From positions 310,001 through 374,000 of the forward strand of contig NZ_PVTQ01000003.1 in NCBI RefSeq assembly GCF_003003355.1: 64,000 nucleotides of DNA, in the 5' to 3' direction. Shown piece after piece: positions 42,374 to 54,810 of this stretch. The stretch is from Donghicola tyrosinivorans. Lineage in GTDB: Bacteria; Pseudomonadota; Alphaproteobacteria; Rhodobacterales; Rhodobacteraceae. The notes below the pieces were generated by a model. The model was not told where the DNA came from, searched no databases, and worked only from the letters and a program-made list of their open reading frames with translations. The position numbers and the translations under genes were made by a program. The stretch's first letter is position 1, and the number at the start of each line of letters is the position of its first letter.

Positions 42374-44923
42374 ATGAGCGATAATAACGACGGCAAGAAA
42401 CCTCTGGGTGTTCGTGGTGGCGGTGCGGGTGGACGCTCCGGCAACGTGAAGCAGAGTTTCAGCCACGGTCGCACCAAGAACGTGGTGGTGGAAACCAAGC
42501 GCAAGCGTGTTGTCACGCCGAAACCCGGTGCTGCCAAGTCTGGCGGTGCTAACCCCAAACTTGGCGACCCCTCGAAGCGTCCGGCTGGTATCACTGATGC
42601 CGAAATGGAACGCCGTTTGAAGGCTCTGCAGGCTGCAAAAGCCCGCGAAGCCGAAGAACAGGCTGCCCGTGAAGCCGAAGAGCAGCGCCGCGCTGAAGAG
42701 CGTGAGCGTCGCCGCGCGGAGATCGAGGCCAAAGAACGCGAAGAGCGTGAGCGCGAAGAAGCGGCCAAGAAGAAGGCCGAAGAAGAAGAGCGCGCACGTC
42801 TTGAGGCTGAAAAAGCAGAAGCTGCTGCCAAAAAGGCTGCGGCTGATGCAAAGAAAGCTGCCCCCAAGGCCGCGCCGAAAGCTGCCGAAGCGCCTGCCGC
42901 TCCCGCAGCAGGTGGCGACGATCGTGGTCCTGCACGCGGAGCGCCCACCAAGACCGGCATCGCAACCCCGCGCAAGAAAGAGCGTGAGGATGACGCAGGT
43001 CGCCGTGGCAAAGGCCGTGATGACAGCCGTCGCGGTGGCAAGCTGACCCTGAACCAGGCGCTTACGGGCGGCGAAGGCGGTCGTCAGAAGTCGCTGGCCG
43101 CGATGAAGCGTAAGCAAGAGCGTCTGCGCCAGAAGGCGATGGGCAATCAAGAACGCGAAAAGATCGTTCGTGACGTACAGCTGCCCGAAACCATCGTGGT
43201 GTCGGAACTGGCGAACCGTATGGCCGAGCGTGTGGCTGACGTGGTCAAAGAGCTCATGAAAATGGGCATGATGGTCACGCAGAACCAGACCATTGACGCG
43301 GATACCGCTGAACTGATCATCGAAGAATTCGGCCACAAGGTTGTACGCGTTTCGGACGCGGACGTCGAAGACGTGATCACCCAGATCGAAGATTCCGAGG
43401 AAGAGCTTGAAGGTCGTCCTCCGGTCATCACCATCATGGGCCACGTTGACCACGGTAAAACCTCGTTGCTGGATGCGATCCGTAATGCGAACGTGACCGC
43501 GGGCGAAGCCGGCGGCATCACCCAGCACATCGGTGCATATCAGGTGACCACCGACAGCGGCGCTGTTCTGACGTTCCTTGATACGCCCGGCCACGCGGCC
43601 TTTACCTCGATGCGCTCGCGTGGTGCTCAGGTGACGGACATTGTGGTTCTGGTGGTTGCGGCGGATGACTCGGTCATGCCCCAGACCATCGAGGCGATCA
43701 GCCACGCAAAAGCGGCTGGCGTTCCGATGATCGTGGCGATCAACAAGTGCGACAAGCCCGCCGCTGACCCGATGAAGGTCCGCACCGAGCTGCTGCAGCA
43801 CGAAGTGGTCGTGGAAGCCATGTCGGGTGAAGTTCAGGACATCGAAGTGTCGGCGAAAACCGGCGCTGGTCTGGATTCGCTGCTGGAAGCCATCGCGCTG
43901 CAGGCAGAAATTCTGGAACTGAAAGCAAACCCGGGCCGTGCCGCAGAAGGCGCAGTGATCGAAGCCAAGCTGGACGTGGGCCGCGGCCCCGTTGCAACGG
44001 TTCTGATCCAGAAGGGTACTCTGAAGCGCGGCGATATCTTCGTTGTGGGTGAGCAGTGGGGTAAGGTCCGCGCGCTGATCAACGACAAGGGCGAACGTGT
44101 TGACGAAGCCGCACCGTCGGTTCCTGTCGAGGTTCTGGGTCTGAACGGTACCCCCGAAGCGGGCGACGTTCTGAACGTTGTTGCGACCGAAGCCCAAGCC
44201 CGTGAGATCGCCGAATACCGCGAGAACGCCGCGAAAGAGAAGCGCGCCGCTGCTGGTGCCGCAACCACTCTGGAGCAGCTGATGGCGAAGGCGAAGGCCG
44301 ACCAGAACGTCAGCGAACTGCCGATCCTGGTGAAAGCCGACGTGCAGGGTTCTGCTGAAGCGATCGTTCAGGCGATGGAAAAGATCGGCAACGACGAAGT
44401 CCGCGTGCGCGTACTGCACTCGGGTGTTGGCGCGATCACCGAAAGCGACATCGGTCTGGCAGAAGCCAGCGGTGCGCCGGTCTTCGGCTTCAACGTTCGT
44501 GCCAACGCTCCTGCTCGTAACAGTGCCAACCAGAAGGGCGTGGAAATCCGCTACTACAGCGTGATCTACGACCTCGTGGACGACGTGAAAGCAGCCGCAA
44601 GCGGCCTGCTCTCGGCCGAGATCCGCGAGAACTTCATCGGTTACTCGGAGATCAAAGAGGTCTTCAAGGTTACCGGCATCGGCAAGGTTGCAGGCTGTCT
44701 GGTTACCGAAGGTGTTGCCCGCCGTTCGGCTGGTGTGCGCCTGCTGCGCGACAACGTGGTTATCCACGAAGGCACCCTCAAGACGCTCAAGCGTTTCAAG
44801 GACGAAGTCAAAGAGGTTATCTCGGGTCAGGAATGCGGTATGGCATTCGAGAACTACGACGATATCCGCCCCGGCGATGTCATCGAAATCTTCGAGCGCG
44901 AGGAAGTCGAACGCACCCTCTAA
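42374..44923 (+). CDS. infB: translation initiation factor IF-2
   Basis: A 849-aa GTPase placing initiator tRNA on the 30S subunit. A long, charged Ala/Glu/Lys/Arg-rich N-terminal region (~residues 70-200) precedes the IF2_N-like segment and the G domain (G1 GHVDHGKTS from residue 356, G3 DTPGHAAF, G4 NKCDKP). Domains II, III and IV follow to the C-terminus. The length and the variable N-terminus suit alphaproteobacteria. The last gene of its operon, followed by a terminator. Confidence 0.97.
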   Translation: MSDNNDGKKPLGVRGGGAGGRSGNVKQSFSHGRTKNVVVETKRKRVVTPKPGAAKSGGANPKLGDPSKRPAGITDAEMERRLKALQAAKAREAEEQAAREAEEQRRAEERERRRAEIEAKEREEREREEAAKKKAEEEERARLEAEKAEAAAKKAAADAKKAAPKAAPKAAEAPAAPAAGGDDRGPARGAPTKTGIATPRKKEREDDAGRRGKGRDDSRRGGKLTLNQALTGGEGGRQKSLAAMKRKQERLRQKAMGNQEREKIVRDVQLPETIVVSELANRMAERVADVVKELMKMGMMVTQNQTIDADTAELIIEEFGHKVVRVSDADVEDVITQIEDSEEELEGRPPVITIMGHVDHGKTSLLDAIRNANVTAGEAGGITQHIGAYQVTTDSGAVLTFLDTPGHAAFTSMRSRGAQVTDIVVLVVAADDSVMPQTIEAISHAKAAGVPMIVAINKCDKPAADPMKVRTELLQHEVVVEAMSGEVQDIEVSAKTGAGLDSLLEAIALQAEILELKANPGRAAEGAVIEAKLDVGRGPVATVLIQKGTLKRGDIFVVGEQWGKVRALINDKGERVDEAAPSVPVEVLGLNGTPEAGDVLNVVATEAQAREIAEYRENAAKEKRAAAGAATTLEQLMAKAKADQNVSELPILVKADVQGSAEAIVQAMEKIGNDEVRVRVLHSGVGAITESDIGLAEASGAPVFGFNVRANAPARNSANQKGVEIRYYSVIYDLVDDVKAAASGLLSAEIRENFIGYSEIKEVFKVTGIGKVAGCLVTEGVARRSAGVRLLRDNVVIHEGTLKTLKRFKDEVKEVISGQECGMAFENYDDIRPGDVIEIFEREEVERTL

Positions 44924-44944
44924 CAGAGCGCGTTTCCGAAATAG

Positions 44945-44975
44945 AAAAACGGCGTCCCATCGGGGCGCCGTTTTT
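44945..44975 (+). terminator. rho-independent terminator after infB
   Basis: AAAAACGGCGTCCC pairs with GGGGCGCCGTTTTT across an ATC loop, with a G-T pair and a T-run. It closes the rimP-infB operon. Confidence 0.95.
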
Positions 44976-45092
44976 GTTTTGCAGTTGCGGAATTGGAAAT
45001 TCGGCAGTGCAGCAATTTTATTCTGCGCGCGCAAAAAAAAGAGGGCCGAAAATGCGACCCTCTTTTCTCAAACCGTGTGAGTGGTGGTTTTA

Positions 45093-45218
45093 TTAGGACG
45101 CTGGACGTCCCGCGATTTCGCGGTTGTCGACACGCACCAGAATGCGGCCATCAGCTAGATCCCGAACGTACATTCCTTGAACGGAAACCGAGGTTCCCAG
45201 AGTGATAGTGCGTAGCAT
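45093..45218 (-). CDS. 41-aa conserved-type small protein
   Basis: Found by reading the minus strand: MLRTITLGTSVSVQGMYVRD, then LADGRILVRVDNREIAGRPAS. It contains beta-strand-like hydrophobic alternation with a VQG..VRxLxDGR..VRV pattern, suggestive of a tiny SH3-like or PRC-like fold. GGAGGG ends 6 nt before ATG 45218, a strong ribosome binding site. I recall similar small proteins in other roseobacters, but cannot check. Function unknown. Confidence 0.75.
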   Translation of the reverse strand: MLRTITLGTSVSVQGMYVRDLADGRILVRVDNREIAGRPAS

Positions 45219-45409
45219 GGCTTTCCCTCCATAGCTTCAGCTTGCCTCCAATATAACCAGTTCTGGGAAATAAGCATTAAGAAATGTTCATTTCCCCGTC
45301 TTTTAAGCGTCACAATTCGGATAGGGGTTGAATATCCGAAAGGATATAAGTAACGCGCCTCGCTGGTTTTTTTGGCGTGGCTGTGCCGTGGTTTTGAGCG
45401 GTTTTGAGA

Positions 45410-45814
45410 TTACAGCCAGTCGCGAAGGATCGGAATTAAGGGAATATCGGCTGGTGGCATGGGGTAGTTGCGCAATTCTTGCGCTTTTGCCCAAGCCAGC
45501 GTCTGTCCTTCGCGGGGTTGGGGAATTCCTTCCCATTTGCGACAAGCGAAGACGGGCATCAGCAGATGAAATTCCGGATAGGCGTGTGAGGCGAAGGTAA
45601 GAGGCGCCAAACAGCTGTTCCAGGTCTCAATCCCCAGTTCTTCGTGCAATTCGCGGACCAAGGCGTCTTCGGGTGATTCGCCGTCTTCCACCTTGCCGCC
45701 GGGGAATTCCCAGAGGCCCGCCATGGATTTGCCTTCGGGGCGCTGTGCCAGTAGCACGCGCCCCTCTTTGTCGATCAGGGCCACCGCCGAGACCAAGATG
45801 ATCTTCTTGCTCAC
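45410..45814 (-). CDS. mutT: 8-oxo-dGTP diphosphatase, MutT/Nudix
   Basis: 134 aa. The Nudix box GKVEDGESPEDALVRELHEELG (G40-x5-E46-x7-REL-x2-EELG) is complete. The short MutT-like architecture with AQRPEGKSMAGLWEFPGG favours sanitising 8-oxo-dGTP. Its ATG overlaps the argJ stop by 4 nt, and it ends the ppiC-argJ-mutT operon. The MutT-MutY-type oxidative guanine defence is thus represented in this window by both enzymes. Confidence 0.92.
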   Translation of the reverse strand: MSKKIILVSAVALIDKEGRVLLAQRPEGKSMAGLWEFPGGKVEDGESPEDALVRELHEELGIETWNSCLAPLTFASHAYPEFHLLMPVFACRKWEGIPQPREGQTLAWAKAQELRNYPMPPADIPLIPILRDWL

Positions 45815-47037
45815 GAGCGGTAGTCCGCGTTGATCTCGATGTAGGTGTGGGTCAGATCGCAGGTCCAGACGGTCGCCTCGCCATGAGCCAGACCCAGATC
45901 GACGCTGATGGTGATCTCGGCGTTCTTCATGATCGCGGCGCCCTGTTCCTCGCGGTAGTTGGGGCTGACCCAGCCTTTTTCCGCCACCAGAATATCGCCA
46001 AAACGGATGGACAGCAGATCACGATCCGCCGCCGCGCCGGATTTGCCGATCGCCATGACAACGCGGCCCCAGTTGGGGTCTTCGCCCGCGATTGCGGTTT
46101 TCACCAGCGGCGAGTTTGCGATGGACATGGCGTGTACCTTCGCCTCGGCGTTGGTTTTCGCGCCGGTCACATTGATGGTGACAAACTTGTGCGCGCCTTC
46201 ACCGTCTTTGACCACCTGATGGGCCAGATCCAGCATGACGCTGTGCAGACCTTCGCGGAAGGCTTTGGTGTCGTGGCTGACTTCGACGCCCGACGCACCG
46301 GTAGCCGCCATAAGAAGCGTGTCCGAGGTCGATGTATCGCTGTCCACGGTGATGCAGTTGAAGGTGGTGTCGGTAAAGCTGCTGACCAGCGCCTGCAGGT
46401 CATCCTGCGCGATCTGGGCGTCAGTGAAGATGTAGACCAGCATGGTCGCCATATCGGGCGCGATCATCCCCGAACCCTTGGCGATGCCCGCGATATTCAC
46501 GGTCTTGCCGTTGATCTCAAAGCTGGCAACCGAGCCCTTGGGGAAGGTGTCGGTGGTCATGATCGCGTTGGCCGCGTTCTCGATGCCGTTCTCGTCCAGC
46601 TTGCCCTTCAGTGCGTCCAGCGCATCGATGATGCGGCCATGGGGCAGGGGCTCGCCGATGACGCCGGTCGAGGAGGTGAAGACGCGGTTTGGTGACACTT
46701 CCATGATCTCGGCGACAGCGCCGGTGATGGCCTGCACCGAGGCCACACCTGCTTTGCCGGTGAATGCGTTCGAATTGCCCGCGTTCACCAGAATGACGGC
46801 CTCGCCCTCGGGGGCGCTGCCGAGTTTTGCCTGGCAATCAAGGACCGGTGCCGACCGCGTGGCCGAACGGGTGAAGGTGCCTGCAATGGTGGTGCCCGCA
46901 TCGAGCGCCACCATCATCACATCTTCCCGACCCTTGTATCGTACGCCTGCCGCGTGGGTTGCGAAACGTGCACCCTTGATGACGGGCAGCTTCGGAAATG
47001 CCTCGGGGGCGAGCGGCGAAAGGGCGTACTTGGCCAT
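45811..47037 (-). CDS. argJ: bifunctional ornithine acetyltransferase/N-acetylglutamate synthase
   Basis: A 408-aa protein that self-cleaves into alpha and beta chains. The cleavage-nucleophile Thr is in KGSGMIAPDMATMLVYIFTD (ATML). It recycles acetyl from N-acetylornithine to glutamate in arginine synthesis. The N-terminal FATHAAGVRYKGREDVMMV is typical. It starts 3 nt after the ppiC stop. Confidence 0.95.
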   Translation of the reverse strand: MAKYALSPLAPEAFPKLPVIKGARFATHAAGVRYKGREDVMMVALDAGTTIAGTFTRSATRSAPVLDCQAKLGSAPEGEAVILVNAGNSNAFTGKAGVASVQAITGAVAEIMEVSPNRVFTSSTGVIGEPLPHGRIIDALDALKGKLDENGIENAANAIMTTDTFPKGSVASFEINGKTVNIAGIAKGSGMIAPDMATMLVYIFTDAQIAQDDLQALVSSFTDTTFNCITVDSDTSTSDTLLMAATGASGVEVSHDTKAFREGLHSVMLDLAHQVVKDGEGAHKFVTINVTGAKTNAEAKVHAMSIANSPLVKTAIAGEDPNWGRVVMAIGKSGAAADRDLLSIRFGDILVAEKGWVSPNYREEQGAAIMKNAEITISVDLGLAHGEATVWTCDLTHTYIEINADYRS

Positions 47038-47040
47038 AAG

Positions 47041-47889
47041 TTATTGCTCCAACAGGTCCATGTTGTTGATCACGGCAGGGTCAATACCTTCTACACCGCT
47101 ACGGTCAACATCTGCTGACTCGGCCAGTTCTGCAATATGTGCTTCGATGGCTTTGCCCTGAATTTCGTCCGCCAGCTCTACGCGGACCTCATCCAGCGTG
47201 GGTGCGGTTTTCTCGCGGGTCTCGTTCAGCTTGATCACGTGCCAGCCGAAATCGGTCTGCACGGGGGCTGCGGAAATTTCACCGGCTTTCAGTTCTTTAA
47301 CGGCAGCCTCGAACGGGGGAACCATCATGCCTTCGCCGAACCAGCCCAGTGCGCCGCCATTGGGGCCCGACGGACCGGTCGATTTTTCTTTCGCCAGCTC
47401 TTCAAAGTTTGCGCCTGCGTTCAGCTCTTCGATCAGGGCTGCGGCGTCTTCTTGGGTTTCCACCAGAATGTGGTTCGCGTTGTATTCGGTTCCAAGCGTG
47501 CCTTCTGCGTAGCGCGCGTCATAGGCCGCTTGCAGGGCCTCATCGGTCAGGGCGGCATCGGCCACACCTTGGATCACTTCCGACGCTTTCAGGGCGCGCT
47601 CTTCGTTGATCAACGAGACCGCGACGCGCTTGCTGGGGGCTTCGTTGGTGTCGGCCAGAACCTGCTGCTGGATCAACTGGTCCAGCAGACCTTCGAACAG
47701 AACATTGTCGGGCAGCTGCTGGTACTGCTCGGGCAGGGTGGTGCGTGCCACAAGCAGTTGTCCTACCGTAATCTCGGTTCCGTTTACGGTTGCGACGACG
47801 GTCTCGGCGGTGGGTGCATCCTGAGCGATAGCGGAAAAGCCGATGCCCATCGCGAAAACAGCGGCGGACAGAGTTGTGATAGAACGCAT
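47041..47889 (-). CDS. periplasmic parvulin-type peptidyl-prolyl isomerase
   Basis: 282 aa. A signal peptide ([23 protein letters not shown]) is followed by a helical chaperone-like domain and the parvulin domain ([54 protein letters not shown]). It folds exported or outer-membrane proteins. Head of the operon with argJ and mutT, and divergent from secA, whose product exports it. Confidence 0.93.
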   Translation of the reverse strand: MRSITTLSAAVFAMGIGFSAIAQDAPTAETVVATVNGTEITVGQLLVARTTLPEQYQQLPDNVLFEGLLDQLIQQQVLADTNEAPSKRVAVSLINEERALKASEVIQGVADAALTDEALQAAYDARYAEGTLGTEYNANHILVETQEDAAALIEELNAGANFEELAKEKSTGPSGPNGGALGWFGEGMMVPPFEAAVKELKAGEISAAPVQTDFGWHVIKLNETREKTAPTLDEVRVELADEIQGKAIEAHIAELAESADVDRSGVEGIDPAVINNMDLLEQ

Positions 47890-48057
47890 AAAAGGGGTCC
47901 TTCGTTTGACCTGCGCGGGTGCGCAACGTTGACACTAGGTATGCAGACCCTTATCTCGCCATTGGGCTTTTGGGCCTGCCGCGTGAAAGTCATATGGGTA
48001 TACACCCCTAGCGGCAAGCCAGCAGCACGCACGAAAATGTCAGCAAGCGGGGAAAGT

Positions 48058-50751
<2,694 letters not shown>

Positions 50752-50771
50752 GTTTTGTAATATCGATTCGA

Positions 50772-50806
50772 AAGCCCGGTAGACCTTGGTCTGCTGGGCT
50801 TTTTTC
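50772..50806 (+). terminator. rho-independent terminator after secA
   Basis: AAGCCCGGTAGACC pairs with GGTCTGCTGGGCTT, with two G-T pairs and a TT loop, followed by T6. Confidence 0.92.
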
Positions 50807-50928
50807 GTATACCATTAAGGCAGAGTGACCTGTTTTCGCGGCCAAAAGCCCGATTTCAAGCCATATCTCTGCCCTATTTCGGGTGTATACTGCAGTCAAA
50901 CAAACATAAGCATGAACGGACGACTGTC

Positions 50929-51879
50929 ATGAAGGGTACGACTTCGCGATACTTTCTGGCCGCCACGCTAGCGGCAACCGCCATCGGTGTGGGTGCTGTG
51001 ATGCAGTATGGCCCCGTCATCGTTCAGGCGACCCTTGGTGGCAACATCCCCATGCGCACGCCGGCTCCGCCGTCGGACCCTGCGGTTTCCATGACGGCAA
51101 TGCTGCCCTTGGCGCGGATCAGCAACGTGGTTGACGTGGTCGCCGCAGAGGATGTCACTGCGATTGAGCTTGCAGCCGCCCCCGCGCAGCCCGAGGCTTC
51201 TTGTGCTCCCAAGCTGGTGGCAGAACCCGCTGTAGCGGCGATGGTCACCCTTAGCCTTGATGCGCCGTGCCATGCGGACAGCACCGTGACCATCCACCAC
51301 AACGGCATGATGTTCACCGAAGCCACCGACACCGATGGCCTGCTGTCCGTGACCGTTCCGGCGCTGACCGAATACGCCATGTTCTTTGCCGACTTTGAAG
51401 ACGGTGCGGCGGCTGTGGCCAGCACGCAGGTTTCAAGCGTCTATTTCTATGATCGTGCCGCAGTCCAGTGGCAGGGGGATGCAGGGATCGAACTGCACGC
51501 CCGTGAATTCTCGGATAGCTATGAAGGGCCGGGTCATGTCTGGTTCGCAGCTGCCCGTGATACCTCGACTGCGGTCACAGGTCAGGGTGGTATGATGGTG
51601 CGTCTGGGGAACCCCGCGCTGCCAAATGCCCGCATCGCTGAGGTTTACACATTCCCCAGCGGGACGTCGCAGAACTTTGGCGATGTGCTGTTGTCGGTTG
51701 AAGCCGAAGTGACCGCTGCAAACTGCAACAATGATATTCACGCGCAGGTGCTTCAGACGCGGGGCGAAACCTCGATGTCTGTGAAAGACCTGACCATCGC
51801 TGTGCCCGCTTGTGACGCAGTTGGCGATTATCTTGTGTTGCAAAACTTGCTGGAAGACCTGAAGATCGCCGCAAAATAA
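50929..51879 (+). CDS. secreted protein downstream of secA, unknown
   Basis: 316 aa. A signal peptide/anchor (FLAATLAATAIGVGAVMQYG) is followed by a Pro/Ala-rich linker with four Cys and a beta-rich C-terminal half (VTIHHNGMMFTEATDTDG, SVYFYDRAAVQWQGDAGIEL, GHVWFAAARD). The first beta section resembles a carboxypeptidase-regulatory-like fold. I associate this gene with the position after secA in roseobacters, but know no function. The next gene follows in 18 nt. Confidence 0.8.
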   Translation: MKGTTSRYFLAATLAATAIGVGAVMQYGPVIVQATLGGNIPMRTPAPPSDPAVSMTAMLPLARISNVVDVVAAEDVTAIELAAAPAQPEASCAPKLVAEPAVAAMVTLSLDAPCHADSTVTIHHNGMMFTEATDTDGLLSVTVPALTEYAMFFADFEDGAAAVASTQVSSVYFYDRAAVQWQGDAGIELHAREFSDSYEGPGHVWFAAARDTSTAVTGQGGMMVRLGNPALPNARIAEVYTFPSGTSQNFGDVLLSVEAEVTAANCNNDIHAQVLQTRGETSMSVKDLTIAVPACDAVGDYLVLQNLLEDLKIAAK

Positions 51880-51897
51880 CGGCGTTATCGGTTTCAC

Positions 51898-53472
51898 ATG
51901 TTAAGACATATCGGTGCGGCGGCTTTCGCCGCACTTTTCGTTTTCGGGCAGAGTTCTGCGGCTAAAGCGCAGGATATCTCACTTGAGTCCCTTGATGGGT
52001 CCATCACACTTGAAGGAACTTTCCTTGGGTTTGATGGGGAATTCTACCGGATTGATACTCAGTACGGCGAGTTGACGGTCGACAGCAGCGGTGTGAACTG
52101 CAAGGGACCCGCCTGTCCTGACCTGACCAATTATGTGGCTGATCTAACGATTTCCGGCGCTGGCGCGATTGGCGAGGTCATGTGGGGCGCGCTGATCGAA
52201 AGCTTTGCCCATCGCGCGGGCTATGTGCCCCAGCGCGAGCCGCAAGAGAACGGCGATTACCAGATTATCCTGACCGAAAAGACCTCTGGCCGTGAGGTGG
52301 CGCGATTCTATGTGCATATGACCTCGACCGACGAGGGCTTTGCGGATCTGTTGGCGAATGAGGCCGATATGGTGCTGGCCACCCGTGAAATCCGCGATGC
52401 CGAGGCCAGCAGGGCGCTGGAGGTCGGGCTTGGCGATCTGCGGGCCCGCCGTCAGGCGCAGGTGATTGCACTGGATGCCTTGGTGCCTGTCGTTGCGCCT
52501 GGCCATCCGGTGTTGCGGATCGGATTGGATGATCTGAGCCTGATCTTGCAGGGCAAGATCACCGACTGGTCAGAAATGGGCGGGCCCGAGGCGCCGATCT
52601 CGGTTCATTTGCCGGATCTGGCATCGGGTTTGGGGCAGGCGGTGCATGACCAGCTTTTGCCCGCGAAGGCCAGCTTTGCCGCGGGTGCGATTTATCACGC
52701 TTCGCCCCGTGATCTGGCGACAGCGGTTGCGGCGGACCCCTTTGCGCTGGGAATCGCCAGCTTTTCCGATCTTGGGAACGCCGAGCCGATGGCCCTTCAG
52801 GGCGAATGCGGCTTTGTCCTGCGTGCCTCGCGCAAGGCGATCAAGGCCGAGGATTACCCGCTGGTTGCGCCGATGTTCCTTTATCGTCCTGCGCGGCGAT
52901 TGCCCAAAGTGGGCCGCGCTTTCGTTTCCTATCTTGCCAGCCCCGCCGCGCAGCAGGTGGTGCGCCGGTCCGGCTATGTGGATCAGGCCCCCGAGCAGAT
53001 CGGGCTGGAAGGGCAGGGTGACCGTCTGGTGAATGCGATCACAAATGCGGGCGAAGAGATTGATCTGGCAGCTCTGAAAGAGATGATCGAGGTGCTGGGA
53101 CCGCGCCGCCGGTTGACGACCTCGTTCCGGTTTCAGGCAGGCTCGACCACGCTGGACCCGCAGTCCTTGTCCAACCTTGATCTGTTGGCGCAGGCAATCG
53201 GGACCGGCCTTTATGATGCGCAGGATATTCTGATCACAGGTTTCAGCGACGGGATGGGCGATGCGCCCACGAACCGCCGCCTGTCTGCCGAGCGGGCAGA
53301 TGTGGTTCTGGCGGCCATCCGCGAGGCGGCGTCCGAAGAGAGCAGCGATCTGTCTCAGGTCTCGTTCGGGGCGATTGGCTTTGGGGAAGCGATGCCGATG
53401 GCTTGCGATGACGCCGAATGGGGCCGCGACGTAAACCGGCGCGTTGAGGTTTGGTTGCAGGTCGCGGATTGA
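51898..53472 (+). CDS. PstS-like substrate-binding domain fused to OmpA-like domain
   Basis: 524 aa, exported (signal peptide to ~25). An N-terminal beta domain (residues ~26-75, SLDGSITLEGTFLGFDGEFY) is followed by a phosphate-binding (PBP2/PstS)-type domain (~90-370) and a C-terminal OmpA-like peptidoglycan-binding domain (~395-524: FRFQAGSTTLDPQSLSNLDLL, ITGFSDGMGDAPTNRRLSAERA). It would hold a ligand-binding module to the cell wall. The arrangement suggests a periplasmic sensor or assembly factor, not transport, as no ABC genes are near. Co-directional with the previous gene. Confidence 0.87.
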   Translation: MLRHIGAAAFAALFVFGQSSAAKAQDISLESLDGSITLEGTFLGFDGEFYRIDTQYGELTVDSSGVNCKGPACPDLTNYVADLTISGAGAIGEVMWGALIESFAHRAGYVPQREPQENGDYQIILTEKTSGREVARFYVHMTSTDEGFADLLANEADMVLATREIRDAEASRALEVGLGDLRARRQAQVIALDALVPVVAPGHPVLRIGLDDLSLILQGKITDWSEMGGPEAPISVHLPDLASGLGQAVHDQLLPAKASFAAGAIYHASPRDLATAVAADPFALGIASFSDLGNAEPMALQGECGFVLRASRKAIKAEDYPLVAPMFLYRPARRLPKVGRAFVSYLASPAAQQVVRRSGYVDQAPEQIGLEGQGDRLVNAITNAGEEIDLAALKEMIEVLGPRRRLTTSFRFQAGSTTLDPQSLSNLDLLAQAIGTGLYDAQDILITGFSDGMGDAPTNRRLSAERADVVLAAIREAASEESSDLSQVSFGAIGFGEAMPMACDDAEWGRDVNRRVEVWLQVAD

Positions 53473-53495
53473 TCGGCCGCGTGTCCGTGGCCGAT

Positions 53496-53537
53496 GGGGG
53501 CCTCCGGCGGAGGTATTTATCGCCAAGATGAAAGGGC
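53496..53537. repeat. dispersed repeat copy
   Basis: GGGGGCCTCCGGCGGAGGTA followed by TTTATCGCCAAGATGAAAGGG. This is the full-length form of the repeat whose halves flank the integrated element. It sits between the OmpA-fusion gene and the flavoprotein gene. Confidence 0.8.
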
Positions 53538-53634
53538 GGGCGCTTTTGCGGTTTGCCGGTGGGGTCTTGGCTGCGGCTTGTGCCGTGGGCGGTCTTTGCG
53601 TTAGAGCAGGGCGCGTTTCAGGCGGGGACACGGG

Positions 53635-54810
53635 ATGATGGCGGCAATCGAGGAAGTGGATGCGCTGGTGATCGGCGCGGGTCCTGCCGGTTTGATGGCG
53701 GCCGAGATGATGTCCTTGGCGGGCCTGTCCGTGTTGATTGCCGAGGCAAAACCCAGCGCGGCGCGGAAGTTTCTGATGGCGGGGAAGTCGGGTCTGAACC
53801 TGACCAAGCGGGAAGAGACTGCGGCGTTTTGTGGGGCCTATGGGGATGGGTATCCTTTGTTGGCGGATGCGTTGGCTGGTTTTGGTCCTGACGAGGTTGT
53901 CGCTTGGGCCGAGGGGCTGGGGCAGGAAATGTTCACGGGCAGTACCGGTCGGGTCTTTCCCGTTGTGATGAAGGCCAGTCCGTTGCTGCGGGCATGGTTG
54001 GCGCGGCTTGGCGATGCTGGTGCGGAATTGCGGACCCGTTGGCGTTGGACTGGCTGGCAAGAGGATTGCGCCTGTTTCGAGACACCTGCGGGGCCTACAT
54101 TGTTGCGGGCGCGGGTCACTGTCTTGGCGATGGGCGGGGCGAGTTGGGCGCGGCTTGGCTCTGACGGGGCGTGGGCGGCGCAGTTCGCGGATCAGGTTGC
54201 CGATTTCGCCCCTGCCAACATGGGATTCGAGGTGGATTGGTCACCGCATATGGCCAAGCATTTCGGCGCTCCGGTGAAGGGGGTTGCTTTGCTGGCGGGC
54301 CATGAGGTGGGGCGGGGCGAGTTTGTAATCTCGGACCGTGGTCTGGAAGGCGGCGGGATCTATGCTGTCAGTCGGGCGCTGCGCGAGGGTGCGCCGTTGG
54401 CATTGGACCTGTTGCCGGATTTGTCGGTGGATGAGGTCCGTCAGCGTCTGTCGCGCACCCGTTTGAAAGAGAGTTTGGCGAACCGTCTGCGCAAGGGTCT
54501 TGGGCTGTCGCCGGTGAAGATCGCTTTGGTGCAGGAATTCGGGCGGCCTGTGCCGCAGGACCTGGTACCGCTGTTGAAGGGATTGCCGGTGCCGCTGAAA
54601 GGGCCGCGTCCGATGGATGAGGCGATCTCGACCGCTGGTGGTTTGCGGTTTGATGCTTTGACCTCTGATCTGATGCTGAAGGATCGCCCGGGTGTCTTTT
54701 CCTGTGGCGAGATGCTGGATTGGGAGGCGCCGACGGGGGGCTATCTGCTGACCGCTTGTCTGGCGACAGGGCGTTTGGCAGGGCAGGCCGCTGCCCGCTA
54801 CGCCGGTTAG
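53635..54810 (+). CDS. FAD-dependent oxidoreductase, BaiN/TIGR03862 type
   Basis: 391 aa. The dinucleotide-binding loop VIGAGPAGLMAAEMMSLAG and SARKFLMAGKSGLNLTKRE (KxxxSGxGxCNxTN motif of the HI0933/BaiN family, here KSGLNLT) are present, and the C-terminal GGLRFDALTSDLMLKDRPGVFSCGEMLDWEAPTGGYLLTACLATG ends in FAD-contact residues (shown cut: GEMLDWEAPTGGYLLTA). The enzymatic reaction is unknown. ATG 53635 and 53638 are both possible. The 3' end overlaps holA by 4 nt, convergent. Confidence 0.9.
   Translation: MMAAIEEVDALVIGAGPAGLMAAEMMSLAGLSVLIAEAKPSAARKFLMAGKSGLNLTKREETAAFCGAYGDGYPLLADALAGFGPDEVVAWAEGLGQEMFTGSTGRVFPVVMKASPLLRAWLARLGDAGAELRTRWRWTGWQEDCACFETPAGPTLLRARVTVLAMGGASWARLGSDGAWAAQFADQVADFAPANMGFEVDWSPHMAKHFGAPVKGVALLAGHEVGRGEFVISDRGLEGGGIYAVSRALREGAPLALDLLPDLSVDEVRQRLSRTRLKESLANRLRKGLGLSPVKIALVQEFGRPVPQDLVPLLKGLPVPLKGPRPMDEAISTAGGLRFDALTSDLMLKDRPGVFSCGEMLDWEAPTGGYLLTACLATGRLAGQAAARYAG

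Noticed and set aside
42323-45034. A 900-codon open frame on the minus strand opposite infB
   Set aside because: It is an antisense shadow of a GC-rich, codon-biased gene; infB on the plus strand has all IF-2 motifs. The same holds for long minus frames opposite nusA, secA, ccrM and the porin.
47137-48057. Apparent 307-codon N-terminal extension of SecA
   Set aside because: It is the antisense of the ppiC-type gene and matches no SecA; the normal SecA N-terminus starts at 48058.
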